From positions 1 through 25,065 of IMG/VR virus record IMGVR_UViG_3300031774_002334: 25,065 nt of DNA; one strand, written 5' to 3'. Positions within the stretch are counted from its first letter, which is position 1. The number at the start of each line of letters is the position of its first letter. The DNA comes from a virus. The position numbers were made by a program, and so were the translations under genes. The notes below the pieces were generated by a model, which worked only from the letters and a program-made list of their open reading frames with translations, was not told the DNA's origin and ran no database searches. Positions 5,209 through 11,806 of the stretch are shown here, piece after piece.

Positions 5209-5346
5209 GTGTTGCATAGAATCGCAAGTGGTGATTCTTTGGAAACGTTGAGGTTTCTTAGACAGAAAGCAGTATCGGTCTTATATCTATTACCAGCAGT
5301 AATAGGTGTATATGGCTTTTTCGCTTTTATGTTCTGGGCAAGCTAA
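5209..5346 (+). CDS. Small membrane protein, 45 residues
   Basis: GTG at 5209 lies 6 bases after AGGAG (a TTG directly after it is also possible), and the frame ends at TAA 5344-5346. The first 20 residues are basic and amphipathic (LETLRFLRQKAVSV) and residues 23-43 form one hydrophobic span (LYLLPAVIGVYGFFAFMFW). Function unknown. Confidence 0.6.
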   Translation: MLHRIASGDSLETLRFLRQKAVSVLYLLPAVIGVYGFFAFMFWAS

Positions 5347-5375
5347 GATAACTAAGGTCTTTTATAGTTATATTT

Positions 5376-5675
5376 ATGATAACAATAACAGAATTAGCAA
5401 AGAATAAAATCACAGAGAGGCTAGGGAACGATTTCCTACGCCTCTCTCTTTCTGGTGGAGGTTGCAATGGCTTCCAATATTTGTGGGATATAGCAGATAT
5501 AGCAAATCCAGATGACCATGTAATAGACCAAGTTATAGTAGTAGACACACACAGTATGGGGTTTCTTCACGGATCTATCATAGATTGGAAAGAAACATTA
5601 GTAGAAACAGGGTTTGAAGTACACAACCCTAATGTTATAAGTGCCTGTGGGTGTGGCATTTCAATGGGATTTTAA
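5376..5675 (+). CDS. A-type iron-sulfur carrier protein (IscA/ErpA/HesB-like)
   Basis: The 99-residue protein has the three conserved cysteines of A-type carriers: C30 in GGGCNGFQY, and C91 and C93 in the C-terminal SACGCGISMGF. These normally hold a [2Fe-2S] or [4Fe-4S] cluster, or iron, for delivery to target enzymes. The segment GSIIDWKETLVETGFEVHNP also fits the family. ATG 5376 has no close Shine-Dalgarno; a TATAGT lies 7 bases upstream but without a -35 partner, so how it is translated is unclear. It directly abuts the lysozyme gene. In phages such proteins may help mature host or phage Fe-S enzymes (inference). Confidence 0.85.
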   Translation: MITITELAKNKITERLGNDFLRLSLSGGGCNGFQYLWDIADIANPDDHVIDQVIVVDTHSMGFLHGSIIDWKETLVETGFEVHNPNVISACGCGISMGF

Positions 5676-6104
5676 ATGAAACCAAGTAATAAATGTATAG
5701 AATTAGTAAAGCACTTCGAAGGGTTTGAAGAGCAGGCATACTTATGTCCAGCAAATGTATGGACAATAGGATATGGACGTACTAGAAACGTAAAAGAGGG
5801 AGATTTAGTATCAGAACCTCAAGCAGAAAGAGATTTGAAAGAAGAATTAGATGAGTTCTCAGAGCAAGTACTAAGAGTAGTTGACGTAGAACTTACACAA
5901 AATGAGTTTGATGCATTGACATCATGGACTTATAATTTAGGAGTAGGCAACTTACAGAGCAGCACACTTTTGAAAAAATTAAATACAGGTGATAAGAATT
6001 CTGTTCCATCAGAAATGTTGAGGTGGAACAAAGCGGCTGGTAAAGTTCTAGAAGGACTTACGAGACGAAGACAAGCAGAGGCAGACTTGTGGGAAGTACA
6101 ATAG
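5676..6104 (+). CDS. Phage lysozyme (GH24 endolysin)
   Basis: A 142-residue muramidase of the T4/P22 lysozyme family that cuts peptidoglycan. The catalytic triad pattern is E15 (HFEGFEEQAY), C24 in the position often held by Asp, and T30 (ANVWTIGYGRT), with spacing Glu-8-Cys-5-Thr as in the family. Downstream family segments include NEFDALTSWTYNLGVG and LEGLTRRRQAEADLW. It has no N-terminal signal or anchor helix, so it should need a holin to leave the cytoplasm. ATG follows the previous stop with no gap; GGGA is 8 bases upstream. First gene of the lysis cassette. Confidence 0.92.
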   Translation: MKPSNKCIELVKHFEGFEEQAYLCPANVWTIGYGRTRNVKEGDLVSEPQAERDLKEELDEFSEQVLRVVDVELTQNEFDALTSWTYNLGVGNLQSSTLLKKLNTGDKNSVPSEMLRWNKAAGKVLEGLTRRRQAEADLWEVQ

Positions 6105-6328
6105 TTAAATTAAAAACATTTTGGCTTTGGCTTATATCAAAGCTATTCCCAAGATACACTCTCAGGGTTAGTTATAATAACACTTGGGGAGATCAAGACG
6201 ATCAAGAGTTTATAGTAAAAAAGTTCCACAAAACACAAGATAAGTATTTGAAGTTTATAACACACGAAGGAGACTTAGTTGAAATACGAGGAGCAGACGG
6301 ACTAAATTATAGGATAGAACAATTATGA
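6089..6328 (+). CDS. Unknown lysis-cassette protein, 79 residues
   Basis: The GTG at 6089 overlaps the lysozyme end by 16 bases, with GAGG about 8 bases upstream. Residues 8-22 are hydrophobic and aromatic (KTFWLWLISKLFPRY), followed by a beta-rich domain with alternating residues (TLRVSYNNTW, YLKFITHEGDLVEIRGADG). It could be a membrane-associated accessory of lysis. I do not recognise the family. It overlaps the i-spanin gene by 4 bases. Confidence 0.6.
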   Translation: MGSTIVKLKTFWLWLISKLFPRYTLRVSYNNTWGDQDDQEFIVKKFHKTQDKYLKFITHEGDLVEIRGADGLNYRIEQL

Positions 6329-6720
6329 ACCAATTTTTAATAGGGCTTATCGTACTACTAGGACTTGCATGTTGGTTTTTATATGGTGAGAATAAAACAC
6401 TTGCCTCAAATAACTTAGCACTTGAAGGAGCAGTAGCTACACAGCAAGAAGCTATAGAAGGTTTGCAACAGGACTTCTCATTACAGACAGAAGCACTCAA
6501 AGCACAGACTTTAGTTAGCCAAGCAGCTCAAAGAGAATTAAATAGATACTCACAGTTTATAGCAAACTATGAGTTATCAGCAAAGATACTGGAAGACCCA
6601 GTAAAAATGGAAAGGAAAATAAATAATGGAACAAAGCACATATTCGAGGAAATCGAAAAACTTAGTGATACTGTTGACAATCTCGATGATGGTCTCCAGT
6701 TGCAGCATGCTGGGAACTAA
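6325..6720 (+). CDS. Inner-membrane spanin subunit (Rz-like)
   Basis: The 131-residue protein has an N-terminal membrane helix (residues 3-20, QFLIGLIVLLGLACWFLYG) followed by a long Gln/Glu/Ala-rich coiled coil and a variable tail. That is the layout of i-spanins, which join an outer-membrane lipoprotein to fuse the two membranes in the last step of lysis. The call depends on the context: lysozyme upstream, and a lipoprotein gene starting out of frame inside its 3' end. Sequence similarity in the family is low, so this rests on architecture. Confidence 0.75.
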   Translation: MNQFLIGLIVLLGLACWFLYGENKTLASNNLALEGAVATQQEAIEGLQQDFSLQTEALKAQTLVSQAAQRELNRYSQFIANYELSAKILEDPVKMERKINNGTKHIFEEIEKLSDTVDNLDDGLQLQHAGN

Positions 6721-7015
6721 ACAGATTGAAATTCAAGCCAAACCGCTAGACCGCACAATCGTACAACCAGTTATGCCTAGAGAGTTAGATCTCAAGGAGC
6801 CTAAATGGTTTGCCGTAACAGACAAAAACATAGAAACATTTCTTATAGATATAAAAGAACAAGAAGGTGAAGTAATATTTCTTGCAATGTCTGTGCCTGA
6901 CTATGAAGTCATGTCTTACAATATGCAAGAACTAAAGCGTTACATTACTGAAATGAAAGATGTGGTAGTCTACTATCGAAAAGTAACTATGCCACCAAAG
7001 AAGGAAAAGTCGTGA
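6626..7015 (+). CDS. Outer-membrane spanin lipoprotein (Rz1-like)
   Basis: ATG 6626 lies in another frame within the i-spanin gene, overlapping it by 95 bases, with AAGGA upstream. The 129-residue product has a basic start, a hydrophobic signal (NLVILLTISMMVSSC) and a lipobox-like VSS|C26, predicting a type II signal peptide. The mature part is proline-containing and ends in a basic PPKKEKS. The partly embedded lipoprotein gene beside an i-spanin is the classic Rz/Rz1 arrangement, here overlapping rather than fully nested. It implies a Gram-negative host. Confidence 0.75.
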   Translation: MEQSTYSRKSKNLVILLTISMMVSSCSMLGTKQIEIQAKPLDRTIVQPVMPRELDLKEPKWFAVTDKNIETFLIDIKEQEGEVIFLAMSVPDYEVMSYNMQELKRYITEMKDVVVYYRKVTMPPKKEKS

Positions 7016-7203
7016 AACAAACATACGAAATAAAAATAACTTGTGAAATAGACGTTGACGAAGACGGTCACCCACGTGACTGGATAGACGAAGCTATGGA
7101 AGAAGGGCATTGGAAATATAAAATAAATAAAGTCTACGGAAAAGATATAACACCGATAGATAAAGAAGACCCTGCACATAAATGGATAAAAGATTTTAAA
7201 TGA
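7012..7203 (+). CDS. Unknown acidic protein, 63 residues
   Basis: GTG at 7012 overlaps the o-spanin stop by 4 bases (GTGA), with AAGGAA upstream. The protein starts with a beta strand (QTYEIKITCEIDVDEDGHPR) and has an acidic helix (WIDEAMEEGHWKYKINKVYG). Predicted cytoplasmic. Family not recognised; the context is the lysis cassette. Confidence 0.6.
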   Translation: MKQTYEIKITCEIDVDEDGHPRDWIDEAMEEGHWKYKINKVYGKDITPIDKEDPAHKWIKDFK

Positions 7204-7361
7204 CACCTACAAGAAATAATTTACAGTCAGCTCTTGAGGGGCTGAAAAAACAGCTTGAGGTTACAAAAAACCCAAGTGAGATTTCTCGCATAGACGCAGA
7301 AATCACGGAGTTGCAGAAGTTACTTACTTTTGGGACTAAAAAGGAGAAAAAATGGAGCTAA
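7200..7361 (+). CDS. Small coiled-coil protein, 53 residues
   Basis: ATG 7200 overlaps the previous stop as ATGA, and TAA lies at 7359-7361. The sequence is a heptad-rich helix (LQSALEGLKKQLEVTKNP, then DAEITELQKLLTF). The AAGGAG used by the next gene lies in its last codons, so the two are coupled. Possibly a lysis-cassette accessory. Family not recognised. Confidence 0.6.
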   Translation: MTPTRNNLQSALEGLKKQLEVTKNPSEISRIDAEITELQKLLTFGTKKEKKWS

Positions 7362-7534
7362 TAAAAGGATGGATGAGTTGGGTGAAAGCCCGCGTATCCG
7401 AACGAACTTCATGGGACGGAGCAATATTAGTAGTACTGGGAGTACTGGTAATATTTATGAATCCACTAGCCAAACTTTTGGCATGGGTCGCGCTACTTTG
7501 GGGTGCATGGACAATCTATAAAGAGGAGTTATAA
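7352..7534 (+). CDS. Small membrane protein, holin-like, 60 residues
   Basis: ATG 7352 follows AAGGAG by 5 bases. The N-terminus is amphipathic and tryptophan-rich (MELIKGWMSWVKARVSERTS), then two closely spaced hydrophobic stretches follow (ILVVLGVLVIFMNPLAKLLA and WVALLWGAWTIY). A small protein with two membrane segments and a charged tail, in a lysis cassette next to a soluble lysozyme, fits a holin or antiholin. No sequence family confirms it. Confidence 0.6.
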   Translation: MELIKGWMSWVKARVSERTSWDGAILVVLGVLVIFMNPLAKLLAWVALLWGAWTIYKEEL

Positions 7535-7917
7535 TGTCAATGCCACCTGGACAATTTGCGGGAGACATGGATAGGAATGAGGTCGAAATTGATCTAAATA
7601 AGTTCATGGCACTCCTTCAAGAAAAGAGTGAGCTCAAAGACAGGATTAGAGAGCTAGAAGATATAAATAATGTAAACCCTTATCAGAAAGTGGTATTCTT
7701 GGCGCAAACAGTTGATAGCTGGAGAATATTTCCGAGAGCGTTTCTAAGTATTTATATGTTTCTTCTCTATTATGCAACCTTTTGGTTCATGGATCTGCCC
7801 GAGCCTTCGCTCGAGCAATCAGGCTTAATATCAGTATTAGTCGGCGCAGGCGCAGCTTGGTTCGGACTATACGCTGGAACACATAAAGCCCCCACGGCAG
7901 GACAAGATAAAAAGTAA
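7534..7917 (+). CDS. Membrane protein with coiled coil, holin candidate, 127 residues
   Basis: ATG overlaps the upstream TAA by one base (TAATG), with GAGGAG close by. Residues 15-50 form a charged helix (FMALLQEKSELKDRIRELED), and two hydrophobic segments follow around residues 73-90 (LSIYMFLLYYATFWFM) and 97-117 (GLISVLVGAGAAWFGLYAGT). I recall similar two-span proteins in marine myoviruses. Together with the preceding gene it is the best holin candidate for the cytoplasmic lysozyme. It is the last gene before the structured region at 7925. Confidence 0.6.
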   Translation: MSMPPGQFAGDMDRNEVEIDLNKFMALLQEKSELKDRIRELEDINNVNPYQKVVFLAQTVDSWRIFPRAFLSIYMFLLYYATFWFMDLPEPSLEQSGLISVLVGAGAAWFGLYAGTHKAPTAGQDKK

Positions 7918-7924
7918 TTAAATC

Positions 7925-8032
7925 CTTCAGCTACGCATTTGCGCAGAGCATGGAGGAGGTGATCGTATCTTACAGAGTACGCTCTGTTCTGCTGAAGCAC
8001 AACTAACAACACTCATGTATTTGGGTGTTGTT
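7925..8032 (+). ncRNA. Structured segment, candidate 3' RNA element or small RNA
   Basis: CTTCAGC 7925-7931 pairs with GCTGAAG 7991-7997 and encloses two arms: CGC-ATTT-GCG 7934-7943, and CAGAGC 7944-7949 with GCTCTG 7981-7986, inside which CGTA 7964-7967 can pair with TACG. This is a three-way-junction layout. A second perfect hairpin follows: AACAACAC 8005-8012 with GTGTTGTT 8025-8032. No T run follows either, so these are not plain terminators. They separate the lysis cassette from the promoter at 8056. Could be an RNA-stabilising 3' end, a small RNA or a processing site. Confidence 0.5.
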
Positions 8033-8055
8033 CCCACCTTCCCTCAAAATATTTC

Positions 8056-8084
8056 TTGACTTACAAACTTAAATTTAGTATAAT
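8056..8084 (+). promoter_or_regulatory. Sigma-70 promoter
   Basis: TTGACT 8056-8061, 17-base spacer, TATAAT 8079-8084. The ATG at 8092 follows after 7 bases, so the transcript should begin at or one base before the start codon. Confidence 0.9.
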
Positions 8085-8091
8085 ACTACTA

Positions 8092-8664
8092 ATGAATATT
8101 TTTATCTTAGACACCGACATTGACAAGTGTGCCGAGTACCATGTAGACAAACATATTGTAAAAATGCCTCTTGAGGCAGCACAAATGCTATGTACTACAC
8201 ATTGGATAGACCAGTATCTAGGATATAAACCAAGGAAATTAGAAAAGAATGAATTACAATTATTACGAGAGGTCAAAACTAAAGACCCCCGCTATGTACC
8301 TTATCTCCCTACTATGCATAACCACCCTTGTACCATCTGGGCAAGAGAGTCGCTCGATAACTACGAGTGGCTATACTGCTATGCACTCGCTCTCAATGAC
8401 GAGTATGGGTATAGATATGGAAAGACCCACAAGTCTGTGCAAGAGGTGGTACTTCGGTTACCCGACCTTAGACATATACCACGAATCGGGCTTACACCCT
8501 TTGCTATGGCAATGCCAGATGATCTTAAGTCCGATGACCCGATACAATCGTATCGCGACTTCTACCACTTTGACAAGGCAACATTTGCTAGCTGGAAAGG
8601 AAGAGACAAGCCAGTTTGGTGGGATGAGGAGTTAGCAGATTATGAGAATCGTATTACAAGATAA
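8092..8664 (+). CDS. Conserved viral protein of unknown function, leaderless
   Basis: A 190-residue protein opening MNIFILDTDIDKCAEYHVDK and continuing with the pattern H-x-VKM-x-LEAAQML. I recall a family of phage proteins with this N-terminus (D-x-CA-x-YH-x-DKH-x-VKM) and later NHPCTIWARES and YGYRYGKTHKS. Its invariant His, Asp, Lys and Cys suggest an enzyme or metal site, but I know no established function. The conserved N-terminal Met-Asn-Ile-Phe fixes the start at 8092, leaving no room for a Shine-Dalgarno between it and the -10 box. This is the best single case for leaderless translation in the window. Confidence 0.8.
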   Translation: MNIFILDTDIDKCAEYHVDKHIVKMPLEAAQMLCTTHWIDQYLGYKPRKLEKNELQLLREVKTKDPRYVPYLPTMHNHPCTIWARESLDNYEWLYCYALALNDEYGYRYGKTHKSVQEVVLRLPDLRHIPRIGLTPFAMAMPDDLKSDDPIQSYRDFYHFDKATFASWKGRDKPVWWDEELADYENRITR

Positions 8665-8764
8665 ACCAATGAGAATAACAGTATGCTTTCCACCTACACA
8701 TACTAAAGAACAAATAGATGCGTGGTTGGATAAGTATTGGAAAGGAAGGAGAAAATTACATTAA
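8642..8764 (+). CDS. Small protein, 40 residues
   Basis: ATG 8642 overlaps the previous gene by 23 bases, with GAGGAG 10 bases upstream; an in-frame ATG at 8669 is the alternative. The product reads MRIVLQDKPMRITVCF and ends in a basic helix (DAWLDKYWKGRRKLH). Its stop overlaps the ATG of the MazG-like gene (TAATG). Family unknown. Confidence 0.5.
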   Translation: MRIVLQDKPMRITVCFPPTHTKEQIDAWLDKYWKGRRKLH

Positions 8765-9183
8765 TGGAAAAAGCAACATTTGACGAGTATGGTAAGTTTG
8801 TACTTAGTACTACATCTACACAAAGTTTAGATACTAGAGAACTTACAGATCGTTTATTAGAATTAAGAGAACACACTCAGGCACACAAGCCCGTAGAATT
8901 TTCGCAGTTACTAACTGCATCTATAGGTATGCAAGCTGAATCAGGAGAGTTCTCGGAGATAATCAAAAAGATTATCTTTCAGGGGAAAGAATACACACCC
9001 GATGAAAGGTTTCATCTCAATCGTGAGTTAGGAGATGTCCTTTGGTATTGGGTACAGGGTTGTACAGCACTAGGCTATACACCACAAGAAGTGATGGAAG
9101 AGAACATCACAAAACTAGAAGCCAGATACCCCAACGGCTTCGAAGTAGCAAAATCAGAATTTAGACAAGAAGGGGATATATAA
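8764..9183 (+). CDS. MazG-like nucleotide pyrophosphohydrolase
   Basis: The 139-residue all-helical protein contains the MazG-type motif: a first helix with E-x2-E spacing (GMQAESGEFSEIIKKI), then NRELGDVLWYWVQGC carrying the E-x2-D pair, and the typical tail EENITKLEARYPNGF. MazG-like enzymes hydrolyse (d)NTPs to NMPs and pyrophosphate. In phages they are proposed to clean the nucleotide pool or alter alarmone signalling. The start at 8764 is set by the TAATG overlap; a TTG 27 bases upstream is possible. It is followed by a one-base overlap with the next gene. Confidence 0.85.
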   Translation: MEKATFDEYGKFVLSTTSTQSLDTRELTDRLLELREHTQAHKPVEFSQLLTASIGMQAESGEFSEIIKKIIFQGKEYTPDERFHLNRELGDVLWYWVQGCTALGYTPQEVMEENITKLEARYPNGFEVAKSEFRQEGDI

Positions 9184-9317
9184 TGGAGAAAAGAAAAATA
9201 CCTGCGCACCATAGACAAGCCTTTGCAGAAGTAGAAGCTTGGAGAGAAGATAAACAATTATTTGGTGTAGAGATCGCAGAACAGATAGCTATAGATAAAG
9301 AAAGAGGAGATATATAA
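9183..9317 (+). CDS. Small helical protein, 44 residues
   Basis: ATG overlaps the TAA of the MazG-like gene and its own TAA overlaps the next ATG, so it is tiled exactly between two good genes. The product is MEKRKIPAHHRQAFAEVEAW followed by a charged helix. Both junctions carry the same GATATATAATGG string, the end of one gene and the start of the next. Function unknown. Confidence 0.55.
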   Translation: MEKRKIPAHHRQAFAEVEAWREDKQLFGVEIAEQIAIDKERGDI

Positions 9318-9916
9318 TGGCAAATCATGTATATTTTGGAGCGTCTATAACAGGAAATCAAGAATGTATAGACGCATTTAAAGACGCTATGAAAACAGAG
9401 AAGTCTTTATTCTATACAGATTCGGAGGGAGTAAACCATTATCATGATGTAGTTATAGATCTAGATAAACTTGGGTTTATGCCTGTCGGAACTTATGATG
9501 AAGATGACTATTTAGAAAACTCATGGGAGTACTACGTAAACAACGTTGGTGCAAAGTGGTGTAACATAGATGATATCGGAGAAGAATACTTCTCAGGTTA
9601 TTCTGCATGGTCACCACCAATTAAATTTGTAGAGTACTTATCCGAGCACTTAGTACAGTTTGATAGCGAAGTAAAAATTAAACTTTCCTATGAGGATGAG
9701 TTTAGAAACTTTATTGGAACTGCACATGTTGAAGATGGTTTAGCTGATGTAGAAGAGTTAGAAGGCGATGAAATATCCGAGTGGTTACATACCGCTTTAG
9801 ATATCGAGGAACTTCCAGATGACTTTGATTGGTCAGAAGAACGAGACGAGTTAGATGGGTGTCCAGCGGATGAGTGGATAGAATCTAAAGTCTGTGATTG
9901 GCTGGAGGAAAACTAA
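9317..9916 (+). CDS. Acidic protein with YubB/DUF1281-like ferredoxin-fold domain
   Basis: A 199-residue protein opening MANHVYFGASITGNQECIDA, with a centre NNVGAKWCNID and YSAWSPPIKFVEYLSEH. The G-x-KW and AWSPP-x-x-x-x-E-x-LS pattern is that of the DUF1281/YubB ferredoxin-like proteins of phages and plasmids, whose role is not settled. The C-terminal 60 residues are extremely acidic (DIEELPDDFDWSEERDELDG), which resembles DNA mimics or inhibitors of host proteins, but this is speculation. GAGG precedes the ATG. Confidence 0.7.
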   Translation: MANHVYFGASITGNQECIDAFKDAMKTEKSLFYTDSEGVNHYHDVVIDLDKLGFMPVGTYDEDDYLENSWEYYVNNVGAKWCNIDDIGEEYFSGYSAWSPPIKFVEYLSEHLVQFDSEVKIKLSYEDEFRNFIGTAHVEDGLADVEELEGDEISEWLHTALDIEELPDDFDWSEERDELDGCPADEWIESKVCDWLEEN

Positions 9917-10090
9917 ATGGAAATATTTTTATTACCTGTAACTATAGGTAAATATGTATTTAGTGCAATAGTTTGGGTACTTTTATTTACTATCATTACA
10001 CAAACTGACAAGTATTATGACACTCGAGACTGGTGTCTTGAAAAGTATGAAGAATACAAGGAGAGAAAAAGTGCAAGAAGAGAAAATTAA
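9917..10090 (+). CDS. Small membrane protein, 57 residues
   Basis: ATG 9917 directly follows the previous stop, with GGAGG 10 bases upstream. Residues 2-27 are hydrophobic (IFLLPVTIGKYVFSAIVWVL) and then a charged cytoplasmic helix (LEKYEEYKERKSARREN) extends into the next gene by 20 bases. One-span membrane protein of unknown function. Confidence 0.6.
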   Translation: MEIFLLPVTIGKYVFSAIVWVLLFTIITQTDKYYDTRDWCLEKYEEYKERKSARREN

Positions 10091-10397
10091 GTATAAGTTT
10101 AATGAGGATCATATACTAGAAGTAGTAAAAGGGTATATAGATATTACATACGAACAGCATTACAGTAAAGGTAACATTCAAACTACAGAAATAATTTTTG
10201 ACGCAGATCATGGCGAAGGGTTCTGTATAGGTAACATAATTAAGTATGCACAGAGATACGGCAAAAAAGATGGCAGAAATGACGCAGACCTATACAAAAT
10301 CATTCACTATGCAGTAATATTGCTCGGTATGTTAGATAAGAAAGAAGAAGCTGACTTTGTCGAGTATGAGAATCAACTACAATTAGATATGGATTAG
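10071..10397 (+). CDS. DUF3310-like protein
   Basis: The GTG at 10071 lies 7 bases after AAGGAG; upstream in-frame ATGs lack a ribosome site and lie deep within the preceding gene. The C-terminal half of the 108 residues has the DUF3310 signature FCIGNIIKYAQRYGKKDGRN followed by DADLYKIIHYAVILLGML (GN-x2-KY-x2-R, then DL-x-K-x3-Y). The family is common in phage genomes near nucleotide metabolism genes, but its activity is not established. It lies one base before the HTH gene. Confidence 0.7.
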   Translation: MQEEKIKYKFNEDHILEVVKGYIDITYEQHYSKGNIQTTEIIFDADHGEGFCIGNIIKYAQRYGKKDGRNDADLYKIIHYAVILLGMLDKKEEADFVEYENQLQLDMD

Positions 10398-10398
10398 T

Positions 10399-11109
10399 AT
10401 GGCAAAAAGAGGAATTAGAGCAAGAAGTCATGAGGATTTAAGTCCTGCGAACATTAAAAGAGTTATCGCAGCGTTAGAGGAAGGAGCTACAAAGAAAGTA
10501 GCTTGCGAAATGTTAAGAATTAGTTACAATACGACTAGACTTAACAATATATTAGAAGAGTTTCATGCAGAGCAAACCAGAATAGCTAGTAGGAAAGCTA
10601 GAAATAAAGGCAAACCAGCCGCAGAGCATGAGATCAAACAAGCAATTACAGATTATATCGAAGGAGATAGTATCACAGATATTGCAAAAACATTATACAG
10701 GTCAGCAGCTTTTGTCAAGGGAATTATTGATAGAGTTGGAGTACCTAGACGACCTGTAGGAGAAGAGAAAGCATCGGAAGTTTTACTTCCTGATGTTTGT
10801 ATAAAGGAGGAGTTTCAAGAAGGAGAAATAGCTTGGAACTCTCAATATCATATGCCATGTGTTATAGGAAGAGAGTGGACTTTAGAGTACCAAGATTCCA
10901 TGCCTGGAATTAAAACTTTGAATTACGAAAAGAAATATGGAGCAAAAATGTATGCTGTATATAACTATAACTTACATAGCTATGATGAATCAATCAAGAC
11001 TTTAGGTTGGTGGACTGGTAGAAAGAAACTAGGTTTCAATAGCCATACACTTGCATATCGTCTAGGAAGTCTCGAGCACTTAAAAGAATATGGAGTAACG
11101 TTCGAGTGA
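10399..11109 (+). CDS. Two-HTH DNA-binding protein, 236 residues
   Basis: Two helix-turn-helix units are visible: residues about 14-55 (LSPANIKRVIAALEEGATKK through ACEMLRISYNTTRLNNILEE) and about 75-120 (EIKQAITDYIEGDSITDIAK, then TLYRSAAFVKGIIDRVGV). The remainder is aromatic and beta-rich (EYQDSMPGIKTLNYEKKYGA) with a C-terminal HTLAYRLGSLEHLKEYG. I recall similar proteins in marine myoviruses, without a proven role. Inference: a phage regulator or DNA-organising protein. No strong ribosome site; it starts 2 bases after the previous stop, probably coupled. Confidence 0.7.
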   Translation: MAKRGIRARSHEDLSPANIKRVIAALEEGATKKVACEMLRISYNTTRLNNILEEFHAEQTRIASRKARNKGKPAAEHEIKQAITDYIEGDSITDIAKTLYRSAAFVKGIIDRVGVPRRPVGEEKASEVLLPDVCIKEEFQEGEIAWNSQYHMPCVIGREWTLEYQDSMPGIKTLNYEKKYGAKMYAVYNYNLHSYDESIKTLGWWTGRKKLGFNSHTLAYRLGSLEHLKEYGVTFE

Positions 11110-11124
11110 TGAAAAGGAGAATAG

Positions 11125-11376
11125 ATGGATTTTTTATATTTCTATTTATTATTTGCTTTTTCAGGAGCTTTTACAACAATGATCACAGTATGGTATCCTG
11201 CCTTTGAGGCAGCTAAAATGCTTGATCCGAATAACATTGTTTGTCAGAAACGAGGACTTTACTTGTTTTTGTGCTTTGGTTTTTCAGTTGTATTCGCACC
11301 TGCATTACTTATAATAATATTAAACACGGAAGAGTTTACAAAAGCATTTGTACGCTCTATACTAGGAAAAGACTAA
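11125..11376 (+). CDS. Two-span membrane protein, 83 residues
   Basis: ATG 11125 follows AAGGAGA by 5-6 bases. Hydrophobic segments lie near residues 2-24 (FLYFYLLFAFSGAFTTMITV) and 47-67 (LYLFLCFGFSVVFAPALLII), with polar residues between them. Its TAA overlaps the next ATG. Function unknown. Confidence 0.65.
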   Translation: MDFLYFYLLFAFSGAFTTMITVWYPAFEAAKMLDPNNIVCQKRGLYLFLCFGFSVVFAPALLIIILNTEEFTKAFVRSILGKD

Positions 11377-11573
11377 TGAAAGATAGAATAAAAAACGCAC
11401 TCATTAAGAAGTACGAAGGTGATATAGCAGCCGCAAATGCTAATATAGAAATATATCTACAGCACCCTGTAGGTATAGGTGAACACTCAGATGTAATAGC
11501 CGCCCTGGATGAACAAATCGGGATAGCAGCTACAGCAGAGGAGAAACTAAATTATACAATGGGAATCAAGTAG
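11376..11573 (+). CDS. Conserved small helical protein, 65 residues
   Basis: ATG overlaps the upstream stop (TAATG). The product is helical, with MKDRIKNALIKKYEGDIAAA, then YLQHPVGIGEHSDVIAALDE. I recall a closely similar small protein in T4-like marine phages; its role is unknown to me. A longer frame beginning upstream at 11241 is a weaker choice because it lies inside the membrane protein gene. Confidence 0.65.
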   Translation: MKDRIKNALIKKYEGDIAAANANIEIYLQHPVGIGEHSDVIAALDEQIGIAATAEEKLNYTMGIK

Positions 11574-11599
11574 GAAGCTAACCATAAGAAAAATACTTC

Positions 11600-11628
11600 T
11601 TGACTTTTGGTTCGTAATTTAGTATAAT
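11600..11628 (+). promoter_or_regulatory. Sigma-70 promoter
   Basis: TTGACT 11600-11605, 17-base spacer, TATAAT 11623-11628. The ATG at 11636 follows after 7 bases, so the message should be leaderless or nearly so. The upstream AAATACTTCT is shared with other promoters of the window. Confidence 0.9.
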
Positions 11629-11635
11629 AGAAAAT

Positions 11636-11806
11636 ATGAATGAAAATACTGACAATAAACACGGCACACCCAGAAATGAGTACGAGAGAGAAATTAGAGA
11701 ACTCAATCGCAAAGTTTATAGTCTGTATCAGAAAGTAGAACAACTAATGAAGGAGAATCATGAACTGTCCAAATTGCAACAGTCTCAATATAAATCAGAG
11801 AGCTGA
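11636..11806 (+). CDS. Small charged coiled-coil protein, leaderless, 56 residues
   Basis: ATG 11636 falls where RNA should start and is followed by MNENTDNKHGTPRNEYEREI and a heptad-rich helix (RELNRKVYSLYQKVEQLMKE). It overlaps the zinc-ribbon gene by 47 bases and contains that gene's AAGGAG. Apart from its leaderless position, little supports a function. Confidence 0.55.
   Translation: MNENTDNKHGTPRNEYEREIRELNRKVYSLYQKVEQLMKENHELSKLQQSQYKSES

Noticed and set aside
7330-7521. 63-codon + frame overlapping the small membrane protein
   Set aside because: It is a shadow of the 7352-7534 gene, which has AAGGAG at the right distance and a clear membrane pattern.
8249-8635. 128-codon frame inside the conserved viral gene at 8092
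   Set aside because: No ribosome site, Ser/Thr/Met-rich shadow composition, entirely inside a well-supported gene.
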